Counted from the stretch's first letter, positions 26,069-35,733 are shown. The stretch: DNA of 64,000 bases from G963677445 sp963678275 (GCA_963678275.1 OY782765.1:930001-994000), one strand, 5' to 3'. Made by a program: numbers and translations. Notes: a model not told the origin generated them from the sequence alone.

Positions 26069-29000
26069 ATGTTTCGTTATATCATCGCTCCATTTCGAAA
26101 ACTTACTTATTATTTCACCCTTACAATGCTATTTTTTTCCAGCCTCCTTGCTAATCAGGGACTTGATCCCCAAAAACAAATCACTCAGTACATGCTCGAT
26201 ATCTGGCAGACAGATGAAGGGCTTCCACAGAATTCCGTTCAGGCAATAATTCAGGATCGGCAGGGTTATTTAATTCTCGCCACCCAGGAAGGAATGGCCC
26301 GTTTTGACGGAATTAAATTTGACGTTTTTAACAAAAAGAACATCAAAGAAATTAAGAATAACTATATTACCACTTTATGTGAAAGCAGCAACGGGGATCT
26401 GTGGCTGGGCACCGACGGAGGAGGTGTTACTTTTTTTTCTTCCGAAGGTGTTAAAAATTTCACAAAGGAAAACGGACTGCCCCATAATTTTGTTGAGATC
26501 ATTTACAAGGATAGAGAAAACACTATCTGGATTGGAACAGATGGCGGCGGTTTATGCAGATATAATGGAACCGGCTTTACCTGTTATAATGAAACAAATG
26601 GTCTGCCCGATAACCGGATACGGGATATTTACCAGGATAAATCGGGAACAATTTGGCTCGCCACTTCCAAAGGGCTTATTAAATACCGGCAGGGCATTTT
26701 TTCAAAGACTTCTTTGAACAAAACCGGACCTGAACCGGGAATCTGGAAAATTGCCGAAGGTTATGGCGGGTCTATATGGGTCGGGACCGATGGTAGCGGT
26801 TTATTTAATGTTAAAAATGATAAGATAATCAACTTTAAAAAAGAGCAGGGCCTTACCGGCAATACAATAAGATCACTATATCTCGATAATAAAAATGTAT
26901 TATGGATTGGAACAATTACCGGGTTAAACCGCCTGAGCGCTGGTAAGATTGAAGCTTTTACTATCGGAGATGGCTTGTCAAATAATAATGTCACCGCGAT
27001 CTGCCAGGACCGTGAGGGAAGTATCTGGATTGGGACCAATGGCGGCGGACTGAACAGATTAAGAGATGGCAAATTTGTTACTTATACTCATCGGGAGGGA
27101 TTATCTAACGATTTCATCTGGACTGTATTTCAGGATTCGAAAGATAATATATGGCTCGGCACCGATGGAGGGGGACTGAACAGGATAAAAGATGGTAAAG
27201 TGGAAGTATTTACCACCAGAAACGGCCTCGGTGATAATGTGGTTTTCCCGATAATGGAAGATTTTGACGGCACTCTCTGGATTGGCACAAATGGCGGCGG
27301 AGTATCAAAATTGCGGAATGGCAGCTTTTCCACCATCCGTGAATCCGACGGTTTATTAAGCGGTGTGGTTAAGGCTCTCTGCCAGGAAAAAAACGGGAGA
27401 ATTTGGATAGGCACAACAAAAGGTATTAATATCTGGAAAGATGGAAAACTGACAGATATAACTTATAATAGCAGTAACGGCCTGGGGGCTGATTACATAA
27501 GGACCATATACGCCGATAGTAAAAACAGGATATGGATAGGCACCCGCGGGGGAGGAATTACCCTCTACGAAAATGGTTCCCTGAAATCTTTTACCGCTGC
27601 CGACGGTTTGTCAAATAATATTGTCCGCTGCTTTTATGAAGACAGGTATGGCGCGATATGGGTCGGGACAAGTTCAGGACTCAACCGTATTAAGAATGGC
27701 ATTATTAAATCTGTACTCCCCGAGGACGGACTTTTTGACGATCCGGTTTTTTCCATACTTGAGGACAGGGAGCAAAATTTCTGGATGTCATGTAATAAGG
27801 GAGTTTATTATATCAACCTTAATGAACTCAATGATTTTTTGGATGGCAAAGCCGATAAAGTCATTTCAACCGGATTCGGAAAAAGTGACGGTATGAGAAA
27901 CAGCGAATGCAACGGCACAGCTCAACCGGCCGGCTTCAGAGACAACCGGGACAGGTTGTGGTTTCCCACCATAAAAGGTGTAGTCTCTATTGACCCCGGA
28001 AATATGGCAGGCAATAATGTTATCCCCCCTGTAGTGATAGAAAACATCATTGTCGACGACAGCAGTCATAGTCATGATGGGATTACCGAAATTGAAGCGG
28101 GAAGCGAAAAATTTGAATTTCATTATACGGCGCTCAGTTTTCAAATCCCTAAACGAGTTGAATTTAAATATATGCTCGAAGGATTTGATGATGACTGGAT
28201 TAAAGCGGGCAACAGAAGAATCGCTTATTATACAAATATTCCTCCCGGTGACTATACCTTCAAAGTAATTGCCGCTAATAACGATGGTTTATGGAATGAA
28301 GAAGGAGCGAAAGCCGAGATAGATTACGCAGCTTTCTTTTATGAAACGGTCTGGTTCTGGATACTGATAAGCGGGGCTTTGCTATTCACCGGGTTTAGGA
28401 TATACAGGTTCCAGATGAATAAAATGAAAGCGCATAATGAAGAGATCAGGAAACAGTATGAAGAATCTGAAAAGCATAAAAAACTATTAACCGAAAAAGA
28501 AAATATTCTGAAGGAACAGATTAAGAAGACAGAAACAGCGATGAATGAACTCGGGGCGGAGAAGAAATATCTTGCTGAAAGTGTCGAAAAACTGTTGAAT
28601 GAAATTGAAAAATTTTCAAGCGGCGATCTTACGGTGGAAATATCTTCCGGAAACAATGATGATATAGGGAAATTATATTCAGGATTCAACAAAGCGGTCG
28701 CGGGAATAAGGTCAATGCTCGAATCGGTTCGCGGAGCCGTTGACGAAACAATAAATTCCAATAATTTAATAACTGAGCAAACCGGTCAGATAGCTGAAGG
28801 CATCAGAAAACAGAATGAAGAATCTGAAGCTGTCGCGAGTTCGGTTGAAGAAATGACAGTATCAATTCATCAGACAACGGAAAATGCCGAAGCCGCGGCC
28901 AATAACGCGAAAGAAGCTGTCGGTTTTGCCAGGGAGAGCGGCGATATCATTTTAAGCACCATTGACGGAATGAACCGTATTGGCGATATAGTATTAAATT

Positions 29001-29581
29001 CATCTGAAGTTATTTCAACACTTGGTGAAAGAAGCAACGAGATAGGACAGATCATTCAGGTCATTAATGATATTGCCGACCAGACCAACCTGCTCGCGTT
29101 GAATGCGGCTATTGAGGCAGCGAGAGCCGGAGAACAGGGTCGCGGATTCGCGGTTGTTGCAGACGAAGTAAGAAAACTCGCCGAGAGAACAACCAGGGCG
29201 ACAAAAGAAATTTCAACCATGATTCAGAATATTCAGAAAAATACCTCCGAAGCGGTTGAGTCTATCAGTTTGGGGAAAACAGAAGTCGAAAAAGGAAAAG
29301 AACTGGCAGGCAGGGCTAATGACGCGCTGAAAAAAATAATAAGCAACAGTGAAAATATAACAGCTATAATCGAACAGGTTGCCAGCGCCACAGAACAGCA
29401 GTCCGTTACAAGTAATGAGATCAGCAGGAATATTGATGAAATCAGCAATGTCTCACGCAACAGCGCTATATTTGTTGATGAAATAGTTGAATCAATAGAA
29501 CATCATGTAAAATCGACGGAAGAAATACAAAAACTTGTAGCCCAGTTCAACGTAAAAAAACTTGCCCAACATAACAATTAA
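26069..29581 (+). CDS. Propeller-sensor methyl-accepting chemotaxis protein fusion
   Basis: A 1170-residue chemoreceptor with an unusual sensor. After a signal peptide/TM, residues about 35-640 are 12 or more two-component-regulator-propeller repeats with highly regular IWIGTDGGGLxR motifs (WLGTDGGGV, WIGTDGGGLCR, WVGTDGSGLF, WIGTNGGGLNRL, WLGTDGGGLNR, WIGTRGGGI). A Y_Y_Y domain (about 690-755) precedes one TM helix (about 758-776), a coiled coil, a HAMP domain (about 845-900) and a complete MCP signalling domain with the hairpin tip DQTNLLALNAAIEAARAGEQ (about 1000-1020) and VVADEVRKLAERT. It should pass a periplasmic carbohydrate or polymer signal to CheA/CheW. It has no che gene beside it. 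Confidence 0.93.
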   Translation: MFRYIIAPFRKLTYYFTLTMLFFSSLLANQGLDPQKQITQYMLDIWQTDEGLPQNSVQAIIQDRQGYLILATQEGMARFDGIKFDVFNKKNIKEIKNNYITTLCESSNGDLWLGTDGGGVTFFSSEGVKNFTKENGLPHNFVEIIYKDRENTIWIGTDGGGLCRYNGTGFTCYNETNGLPDNRIRDIYQDKSGTIWLATSKGLIKYRQGIFSKTSLNKTGPEPGIWKIAEGYGGSIWVGTDGSGLFNVKNDKIINFKKEQGLTGNTIRSLYLDNKNVLWIGTITGLNRLSAGKIEAFTIGDGLSNNNVTAICQDREGSIWIGTNGGGLNRLRDGKFVTYTHREGLSNDFIWTVFQDSKDNIWLGTDGGGLNRIKDGKVEVFTTRNGLGDNVVFPIMEDFDGTLWIGTNGGGVSKLRNGSFSTIRESDGLLSGVVKALCQEKNGRIWIGTTKGINIWKDGKLTDITYNSSNGLGADYIRTIYADSKNRIWIGTRGGGITLYENGSLKSFTAADGLSNNIVRCFYEDRYGAIWVGTSSGLNRIKNGIIKSVLPEDGLFDDPVFSILEDREQNFWMSCNKGVYYINLNELNDFLDGKADKVISTGFGKSDGMRNSECNGTAQPAGFRDNRDRLWFPTIKGVVSIDPGNMAGNNVIPPVVIENIIVDDSSHSHDGITEIEAGSEKFEFHYTALSFQIPKRVEFKYMLEGFDDDWIKAGNRRIAYYTNIPPGDYTFKVIAANNDGLWNEEGAKAEIDYAAFFYETVWFWILISGALLFTGFRIYRFQMNKMKAHNEEIRKQYEESEKHKKLLTEKENILKEQIKKTETAMNELGAEKKYLAESVEKLLNEIEKFSSGDLTVEISSGNNDDIGKLYSGFNKAVAGIRSMLESVRGAVDETINSNNLITEQTGQIAEGIRKQNEESEAVASSVEEMTVSIHQTTENAEAAANNAKEAVGFARESGDIILSTIDGMNRIGDIVLNSSEVISTLGERSNEIGQIIQVINDIADQTNLLALNAAIEAARAGEQGRGFAVVADEVRKLAERTTRATKEISTMIQNIQKNTSEAVESISLGKTEVEKGKELAGRANDALKKIISNSENITAIIEQVASATEQQSVTSNEISRNIDEISNVSRNSAIFVDEIVESIEHHVKSTEEIQKLVAQFNVKKLAQHNN

Positions 29582-29587
29582 TCACGG

Positions 29588-29619
29588 GGGGGCATGCCTT
29601 GAGCATGCCCCCTCTTTTT
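29588..29619 (+). terminator. Intrinsic terminator of the chemoreceptor gene
   Basis: GGGGGCATGC-CTTGA-GCATGCCCCC perfect 10-bp stem followed by TCTTTTT. Confidence 0.92.
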
Positions 29620-29635
29620 CAAATCTCTATTTTAT

Positions 29636-30622
29636 CTAAAACTCAAAATCAGCGCCGACATTTTTCTCCAACGCCTGCTGATAAACATGGAAAGCCGCTG
29701 AAATATCCTGGACAGCGAGTCCTACACTCTTGAATAAAGTTATCTCTTCATCATTTTCACGACTGCTTATTTTTCCTGTGATAACATCACCGAGGGAGCC
29801 ATGAACTTTATCCCAGCTCCATTCACCTTCGTTAACCGGAATAATAAAATCACCAGCCTCCGCTTTGCACGCGTCAACCAGATCGCATACAACCTTTGAC
29901 ATGTTTACGGTAGCTGAATCCAGCTCTCTCATTGCCGGAGCGTGTGATCCGACTCCATTGATATGTGTTCCTTTCCTGAACCATTCACCTTTTACAATCG
30001 GGTCTTTGGCGCTTGTTATCAATGTTACGATATCAGCTTCACCCACTGCTTCCTCAGCGCTATCAGCAATAACTATTTCACATTTGATTATATCTTTCAG
30101 TGATTCGGCAAAAGTTTCCTGTTTTCCCTTTTCATCGAGAGAAAAAAGAACAAGTTTTTCTATATCTGCCGCTGAATCAACAGCCCACGCGTGAGTGCGA
30201 GCCATTCCCCCGGTTCCGAAGAGAGTATGCACTTTAGAATTTTTTCTGGCGAGATACTTTGTCGCGAGTCCCGCAACCCCGCCGGTCCTCATTGCAGTAA
30301 GGAAACCTCCATCCATAATAGCAACCGGCGCGCCGGTTTTTTCATCAAGGATAATAATTGTTCCCATTACAGTCGGTAAATCATATTTGGCAGGATTGTT
30401 TTTGTATACAGTTACGACCTTCGTGCCCAGGGCTCCCATTCCTTTCAGATAAGCAGGCATAAATAAGGCCAGTCCTTCATAATCGGGGGTTGTAATAGGT
30501 GTGCGCTGCGGCATTATGGCATTCCCATTCGAAAGATCGGCAAACGCCTTGTCTAAAATTGTTATGGTGTCATCCATATTTAGTACTTTAATAACGTCAT
30601 TTCTGGAGAGCAGTTTTGTCAT
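29636..30622 (-). CDS. Ornithine cyclodeaminase / mu-crystallin family dehydrogenase
   Basis: A 328-residue NAD(P)-dependent enzyme of the OCD/mu-crystallin fold. Evident are the substrate part PQRTPITTPDYEGLALFMPAY, the conserved MRTGGVAGLATKYLAR, the nucleotide-binding GTGGMARTHAWA (around 136-147) and INGVGSHAPAMRELD. Members include ornithine cyclodeaminase, archaeal alanine dehydrogenase and ketimine reductase; sequence alone does not choose between them. AGGAG lies seven bases upstream. No arginine or ornithine gene is adjacent, so the substrate is open. Confidence 0.92.
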   Translation of the reverse strand: MTKLLSRNDVIKVLNMDDTITILDKAFADLSNGNAIMPQRTPITTPDYEGLALFMPAYLKGMGALGTKVVTVYKNNPAKYDLPTVMGTIIILDEKTGAPVAIMDGGFLTAMRTGGVAGLATKYLARKNSKVHTLFGTGGMARTHAWAVDSAADIEKLVLFSLDEKGKQETFAESLKDIIKCEIVIADSAEEAVGEADIVTLITSAKDPIVKGEWFRKGTHINGVGSHAPAMRELDSATVNMSKVVCDLVDACKAEAGDFIIPVNEGEWSWDKVHGSLGDVITGKISSRENDEEITLFKSVGLAVQDISAAFHVYQQALEKNVGADFEF

Positions 30623-30772
30623 TATAATCTCCTGATTTTCATTTTCAAAATAATCAGCTCAAATAGCTGCATTATGACAATAAATTAAAAAACTGGGGCG
30701 AGAGATACAATGTTTAAATAAATATTCTTTTGGGGAATTTGATCATATTTGGAAGGAGTTTTATTTACCGCT

Positions 30773-32575
30773 TTATTTGGAGGCTTCAAATATTTCAACC
30801 GGTTTCTCTTTGCCCTTTACAGTAATTGATGGCAATGGAATCAGCTTTATTAAGTCATTAACTTTTTTTGCCGCGTTCTCTGAAATAATTACCTGTTCCT
30901 TTCCCGCCGCGCCGCATAGTCTTGCCGCGAGATTAACATTATCGCCGATTATTGTATAGTCCATTCTCTGAAATGATCCAATATTGCCGCTGACAACCGA
31001 ACCATAATTTATTCCGACCCCAAAATAAATCGGGTCTTTTCCCTCGGCCTCCCTCATCTCATTAAACATTTTTAATTTTTCTTTCATAAGAAAAGCGGTG
31101 CTGACCGCGTTCAGAGTAGGATTACTTACTCCCTCACCTTCTTTGTATATAGCCATTATTTCATCGCCAACCAGCTTGTCGATATATCCGCCATATTCAT
31201 TAACACAACCCAGCATAAGGTTGAAATATTGATTAAGAGTCTCTACAACCTCCTCGGGAGGAAGAGTTTCACTATACCTGGTAAATCCTCTTATATCACT
31301 GAAAAAAATCGCGCATTCTATTCTCTCTCCTCCCAGTCTCGTTTTTGCCTGTTTTGAAATAATCTTGTCGAAGACTTCCTGGCTGACATAGCGCGAAAAA
31401 TTTTCTTTCAGACTCTTAATTTCTGAAACATCTTCAAAAGTGTATACCGCCCCTTTCTGCGGAATACCGCTATGGGTAACATAATTTAGGGGATTATAAC
31501 GCAGGTTTAATGTTTTGGGATTTCTGGCTGATAATGGAAGATTCCCCCCTGCTATTGGATTTTCACTCCCATGTGAATCTTCAATAAATTTTCTAACCGG
31601 GCTTAACCTGGGAAGCTGTTCCGCCAGTCTCTTTTCTTTATCATCCTTTATCCCGGTCAGAGATAAGGCCTTTTCGTTATGAAGCAAAATCTTCAGGTCC
31701 GAATCAGTCGCTATTATTCCTCCCGCGGCGGAATCAAGTACATTTCGGATTATTTCTCTGCTGTATTTTTCACGGTTATATAGTGTCAGTTTTGAAAGAG
31801 CTGTGCCTAACTCATTTGCGATTGTTTCGGTAATCCTGGTATCATAATCATCAAATTCCGCGAATCCTTCACGGCTCTCCTTATCATAAAAAATTATATA
31901 ACCATATATTTGATCGCTGCTTATTATCGGCCTGAATAAAACGGTTTCAAATTTCACCGGAATTTCCCGCGGATTAAAATCTTCCATATTCGGCTCTTCA
32001 GTGATCTTTTTGCTAATCTTGGCAATCTCTGAATTTTCCAGGCCATAGGATGCCAGGGAAAGTTGACTATCTGGTGAAATAAAAAGCAGCCCTTTGGAGG
32101 AGTTCATAAAAGATGCCGAGGTAAGAAGAATATTTTCCAGTTCTTCCCTGAAATCAATTTGTCGGTTTACCAGTTCAGATATTCCGTTCAGATGCTCCGA
32201 AAAGAGTATCTGCTGACGAAACCTGAAATCTGAAGCCCTGAGCTCACTATCTTTAATTTTATTGATAAGGAGTAAAATCGCGAACCGAAACAGAAAACCT
32301 GCTTCCGCGATATTGTTTTCTGACAGGGAATCATAAATAATAAGCAGAGACTCAACTGAATCGAGTTTTAATCCAAAAGAATTGTTTTTATCAGGAATAA
32401 CCTCTTTTCTAATTCCGAAATCAGCCTTGAATTTTTTGGACTTCACCTCAAAATAAAAATTATCGGTTTTCAGAAAATCAATAAAAAAAGCTGAAATTAT
32501 AGTAAAAACGGCTGAAGGTTTTCTTTTAGAACTACATTTTTCAATTAACGAAGAAAAAAGATTTGCATATTCCAT
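30773..32575 (-). CDS. GAF-PAS class III adenylate/guanylate cyclase
   Basis: A 600-residue soluble sensor: an N-terminal region of unknown fold, a GAF-like domain (about 140-265), a PAS-like domain (about 265-390) and a C-terminal class III nucleotide cyclase domain (about 410-598). The catalytic residues look complete: metal Asp in FFSDIRGFTR and in KLVGDEIMAIY, the purine-specifying Lys in YIDKLVGDE and Asp in MDYTIIGDNVNLAARL, and transition-state Asn/Arg in the same segment. The Lys/Asp pair predicts ATP, hence cAMP. It is the last gene of an operon with an RsbW-like kinase and a STAS protein, in the position where a PP2C phosphatase is usual. Confidence 0.93.
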   Translation of the reverse strand: MEYANLFSSLIEKCSSKRKPSAVFTIISAFFIDFLKTDNFYFEVKSKKFKADFGIRKEVIPDKNNSFGLKLDSVESLLIIYDSLSENNIAEAGFLFRFAILLLINKIKDSELRASDFRFRQQILFSEHLNGISELVNRQIDFREELENILLTSASFMNSSKGLLFISPDSQLSLASYGLENSEIAKISKKITEEPNMEDFNPREIPVKFETVLFRPIISSDQIYGYIIFYDKESREGFAEFDDYDTRITETIANELGTALSKLTLYNREKYSREIIRNVLDSAAGGIIATDSDLKILLHNEKALSLTGIKDDKEKRLAEQLPRLSPVRKFIEDSHGSENPIAGGNLPLSARNPKTLNLRYNPLNYVTHSGIPQKGAVYTFEDVSEIKSLKENFSRYVSQEVFDKIISKQAKTRLGGERIECAIFFSDIRGFTRYSETLPPEEVVETLNQYFNLMLGCVNEYGGYIDKLVGDEIMAIYKEGEGVSNPTLNAVSTAFLMKEKLKMFNEMREAEGKDPIYFGVGINYGSVVSGNIGSFQRMDYTIIGDNVNLAARLCGAAGKEQVIISENAAKKVNDLIKLIPLPSITVKGKEKPVEIFEASK

Positions 32576-32588
32576 AACGGAAATTTAT

Positions 32589-32939
32589 TTACTCACTGAA
32601 TTTTCCGGCGGCGGCTTCAACCGTATCAGCTTTTCCGGCAAATTGGAATATACCCATTATTGTAAATGTTTTTTCGATTGAAGGATCAAGATTTGAGAAT
32701 ACAAGTTTCCCCTCCACCTCATTCAATTTTTCAATAATTTCTATCAGAATGGAGATCCCTATTGAGTTTACCACTTTGGACCCTTCAAGATTAAGTATAA
32801 AATTGGCGATTCCTTCGTCAATCAGCCTGTAACACTCATCCGCAATTTTATCGCCGCCAGTGTTATTAATATACCCGGTTGTCGAAATTATGGCATAACT
32901 TCCTTTTTGTTCTGAGGTAAGGGTAAGTTCGGCGCCCAT
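32589..32939 (-). CDS. STAS-domain anti-sigma factor antagonist
   Basis: A 116-residue single STAS domain of the SpoIIAA/RsbV type. The segment SKVVNSIGISILIEII contains the conserved serine (about 62) that the partner kinase phosphorylates in this family. AGAGGAG lies upstream, and the start is 11 bases after the anti-sigma gene stop. It presumably switches partner with the upstream RsbW-like protein or with the cyclase. No sigma factor gene is in the window. Confidence 0.92.
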   Translation of the reverse strand: MGAELTLTSEQKGSYAIISTTGYINNTGGDKIADECYRLIDEGIANFILNLEGSKVVNSIGISILIEIIEKLNEVEGKLVFSNLDPSIEKTFTIMGIFQFAGKADTVEAAAGKFSE

Positions 32940-32950
32940 AAAATCTCCTC

Positions 32951-33367
32951 TTAAGTTAATTTTTTAATCATTGTAATTTTTGTGCCATCACTGCCAGACT
33001 CAATAATAAAATCATCCGACATTGATTTCATCAGTTTAAGGCCCCAGCCTCTTTTTCTTTCAGCCTTGATCTTTTTTGCGATATCGGGATTTTCGACTTC
33101 ATCGGGATTAAAACCTGTCCCGTAATCACGAACAAAAATCACCATTTTTTCACGTGATATCGTAAATTCAACATCTACTGTCGGATTGATATCCCCTGCA
33201 TGTTCCAATGCATTAATAATTGCTTCAGTAACCAGAATTTTTGCCTCACCCGTTTTTTCTTCCGGAATGGCCATGTGTTCGGCGAGTTGTTCCAGACCGG
33301 CTACCGCGACCAGTTCTATATTGGGAACTTTTGGGAGTGATATTTTTAACTGAACCGGTTTATCCAT
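32951..33367 (-). CDS. Anti-sigma regulatory factor, RsbW-like serine kinase ATPase
   Basis: A 138-residue GHKL ATPase (HATPase_c_2). Recognisable are the N box ILVTEAIINALEHAG, the G1 box VRDYGTGFNP and the G2 region RGWGLKLMKSMSDD. Such proteins phosphorylate a STAS antagonist and bind a sigma factor or other effector. It is the promoter-proximal gene of the RsbW-STAS-cyclase operon; the gap upstream contains the ackA terminator, so transcription probably starts just before 33367. Confidence 0.92.
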   Translation of the reverse strand: MDKPVQLKISLPKVPNIELVAVAGLEQLAEHMAIPEEKTGEAKILVTEAIINALEHAGDINPTVDVEFTISREKMVIFVRDYGTGFNPDEVENPDIAKKIKAERKRGWGLKLMKSMSDDFIIESGSDGTKITMIKKLT

Positions 33368-33520
33368 TTTTATACCTGCAATGGTAAATTCTTTTATTGT
33401 TTAGATATCATGAAGATAAAATACAACATAAAGATTTTTTTGCAGTTATACCACAAAATGAATTATAAAAAATGTAAAAAAATGCTCTGCTGGAAATATA
33501 TTTGACGCAGATCAACAAAA

Positions 33521-33561
33521 ATTAAAAATCCGGCAGATTTTTACTCTTACATTCTGCCGGA
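33521..33561 (-). terminator. Intrinsic terminator of ackA
   Basis: TCCGGCAGA / TCTGCCGGA stem with 15-nt loop; the minus strand then reads TTTTTAAT. Confidence 0.8.
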
Positions 33562-33576
33562 TAATAGAGCAGTATC

Positions 33577-34782
33577 TTATTTAAGATTTTCCACAATTTC
33601 TTTTGTATCCAGGGCGATTACAAGTTCTTCGTTCGTCCTGATTCTGAACACCTTTGTCCCGGCATCCGCGGCTGAAAGATCGCAGTCGTCACTTTCGGGG
33701 TGATCGTTCTTTTCCTTGTCCAGCTTAATTCCCATATATTCCATATCTTTACAGACTATTTCACGGACAAGAGGTGAATTTTCACCTATGCCGCCGGTAA
33801 ATACGAGAGCGTCAAGTCCTCCCATGGCCGCTGTATAAGCGCCGACATATTTTTTTATACGGTAAGAAAAGAGGTTAAATGTTGTTGTCGCGCTTTTATC
33901 ACCTTTTAAGTACTCTTCTTCAATTTCACGCATATCGCTCGAAATTCCGCTGACTCCCGCCAGACCACTGTGTTTATTCATAAGGGTGTTGATTTCTGAA
34001 AGGTTCAAACCTTCTTTACCCATTATGTATGTTACGACAGAAGGATCCATATCGCCACATCTTGTGCCCATAAGAAGTCCTTCAAGCGGTGTGAAGCCCA
34101 TCGAAGTATCAACAGAAACACCATTTTTTATCGCTGCCATGCTCGCTCCGTTGCCGAGATGAGCGGTAACAATCTTCAGTTCTTCAATAGGTTTGCCTGA
34201 CAATCCGGCAGCTTTCTGTGATACGTACCTGTGCGAAGTTCCGTGGAATCCGTAACGGCGTATTTTATATCTTTTGTAAAGTTCAATCGGGATGCCGTAA
34301 AGGAAAGCATGCTCAGGCATTTTCGCGTGAAATGATGTATCGAAAACGCCGCACTGGGGTGTATCGGGCAGGTGATATTTTGCCGCTTCTATACCCTTAA
34401 GGTTTGGAGGATTATGAAGAGGCGCGAGTTCAATATTATCTTCCAGCGCTTTTATTACATCATCTGTTACCAGGACCGAGCCTGAAAATGTTTCCCCGCC
34501 ATGCACCACACGATGTCCGACCGCGTCAATCTCACTCATATCTTTTATTACACCATGATTGGGACTTAAAAGAACAGCGAGGACATATTCGATAGCTATT
34601 GTATGATCAAGTATTTCACCCACAATTCTTATTTTTTCTTTTTCATGAGGTTTATGAGTGAGCACAGCGCTGCTCATACCTATTCTTTCCACAAGTCCTT
34701 TCGCCTGAACAAGTTCAGTATCTGTATCAATAAACTGATATTTTATAGATGAACTACCACAATTCAATACTAATATTTTCAT
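33577..34782 (-). CDS. ackA: Acetate kinase
   Basis: A 401-residue acetate kinase that makes acetyl phosphate from acetate and ATP, or ATP and acetate in the fermentative direction. Signatures: VLNCGSSSIKYQFID at the start, VGHRVVHGGETF, YGFHGTSHRYV, TAHLGNGASM and FTGGIGENS. Length is normal. It starts 15 bases after the HBD-like gene and so is the second gene of that operon. No phosphotransacetylase is adjacent. Terminator downstream. Confidence 0.97.
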   Translation of the reverse strand: MKILVLNCGSSSIKYQFIDTDTELVQAKGLVERIGMSSAVLTHKPHEKEKIRIVGEILDHTIAIEYVLAVLLSPNHGVIKDMSEIDAVGHRVVHGGETFSGSVLVTDDVIKALEDNIELAPLHNPPNLKGIEAAKYHLPDTPQCGVFDTSFHAKMPEHAFLYGIPIELYKRYKIRRYGFHGTSHRYVSQKAAGLSGKPIEELKIVTAHLGNGASMAAIKNGVSVDTSMGFTPLEGLLMGTRCGDMDPSVVTYIMGKEGLNLSEINTLMNKHSGLAGVSGISSDMREIEEEYLKGDKSATTTFNLFSYRIKKYVGAYTAAMGGLDALVFTGGIGENSPLVREIVCKDMEYMGIKLDKEKNDHPESDDCDLSAADAGTKVFRIRTNEELVIALDTKEIVENLK

Positions 34783-34797
34783 TTTTTCCCCAAACTT

Positions 34798-35733
34798 TTA
34801 GCTTATTTTAATTCCCTGGTCATCATATTTAAAGAATCCTTCACCTGTCTTTTTACCAAGTTTTCTTTCACGGACAAGTTTTCTCAGCATCGGGCATGGC
34901 CTGAATCTCGGTTCACCGAGAGTTCCCCATAACTGTTCCATCCACGCGAGAACTTCATCAAGGCCAAATGTGTCTGCCATTTCGAGTGGTCCCTGCGGCA
35001 TATTATAACCAAGTTTCATAGCTGTGTCAATATCCTTGGCTGTCGCGACGCCTTCAAGTAAAATATACATAGCCTCATTAAGAAGCGGTACAATTGCCCT
35101 GGTGGTAACAAAACCGGGATACTCATAAACTTCGACCGCGGTTTTCCCTATCTTCTGGGCAAAATCTGTCATCACACTTACAGTTTCATCTGATGTCTCC
35201 AAACCCCTGACAAGCTCCACAAGCGCCACTTTAGGAACAGGATTATGAAAGTGCATCCCTATTATTTTATCGGGGCGGCTGGTGATTTCTGATATTTTGG
35301 TCAGACTCAGGGTTGAAGTATTGGAAATAAAAATTGCTTCAGGTTTTACAATTTCATCCATCTTCTTGAAAATTAATCTCTTTAGCTGGAAATTCTCCTC
35401 TACCGCTTCAATAATTACATCACAATCGGCTGCCGATTCCATCTCAAGAGTCCATTCAATTCTTGCCATGATCGATTTTTTTTCACTTTTAGTCATTGCC
35501 CATCTGGCAATTTCGCGGTCGAGGGTCGCGCCAAGGTTTTCTTTTGCTTTATCAAGCCATTCTTCATTCTTTTCAATAATTAAAACATCAATTCCTTTTG
35601 CCGCGACTGTCTGGGCAATTCCCTGACCCATGATCCCGGCTCCGATAATAGCGACTTTATCTATTCTTCCTTTTTCATCGTTTCTTTTTACATTAGTTAG
35701 AAGGTCCTCAAGTTTTAATTTTTCTTCACTCAT
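34798..35733 (-). CDS. 3-hydroxyacyl-CoA dehydrogenase (HBD-like)
   Basis: A 311-residue NAD-dependent 3-hydroxyacyl/3-hydroxybutyryl-CoA dehydrogenase with a 25-residue N-terminal extension. The Rossmann motif is GAGIMGQGIA (31-40); ISNTSTLS (137-143), HFHNPVP (His161) and Glu173 match the family's catalytic Ser, His and Glu. The fourth expected residue, the Asn of PGFxxNR, is Thr211 here (PGFVTTRAIVP). The C-terminal dimer domain is intact (MPQGPLEMADTFGLDEVL). It forms an operon with ackA, suggesting a role in acyl-CoA fermentation or oxidation. Chain length specificity is not evident. Confidence 0.9.
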   Translation of the reverse strand: MSEEKLKLEDLLTNVKRNDEKGRIDKVAIIGAGIMGQGIAQTVAAKGIDVLIIEKNEEWLDKAKENLGATLDREIARWAMTKSEKKSIMARIEWTLEMESAADCDVIIEAVEENFQLKRLIFKKMDEIVKPEAIFISNTSTLSLTKISEITSRPDKIIGMHFHNPVPKVALVELVRGLETSDETVSVMTDFAQKIGKTAVEVYEYPGFVTTRAIVPLLNEAMYILLEGVATAKDIDTAMKLGYNMPQGPLEMADTFGLDEVLAWMEQLWGTLGEPRFRPCPMLRKLVRERKLGKKTGEGFFKYDDQGIKIS

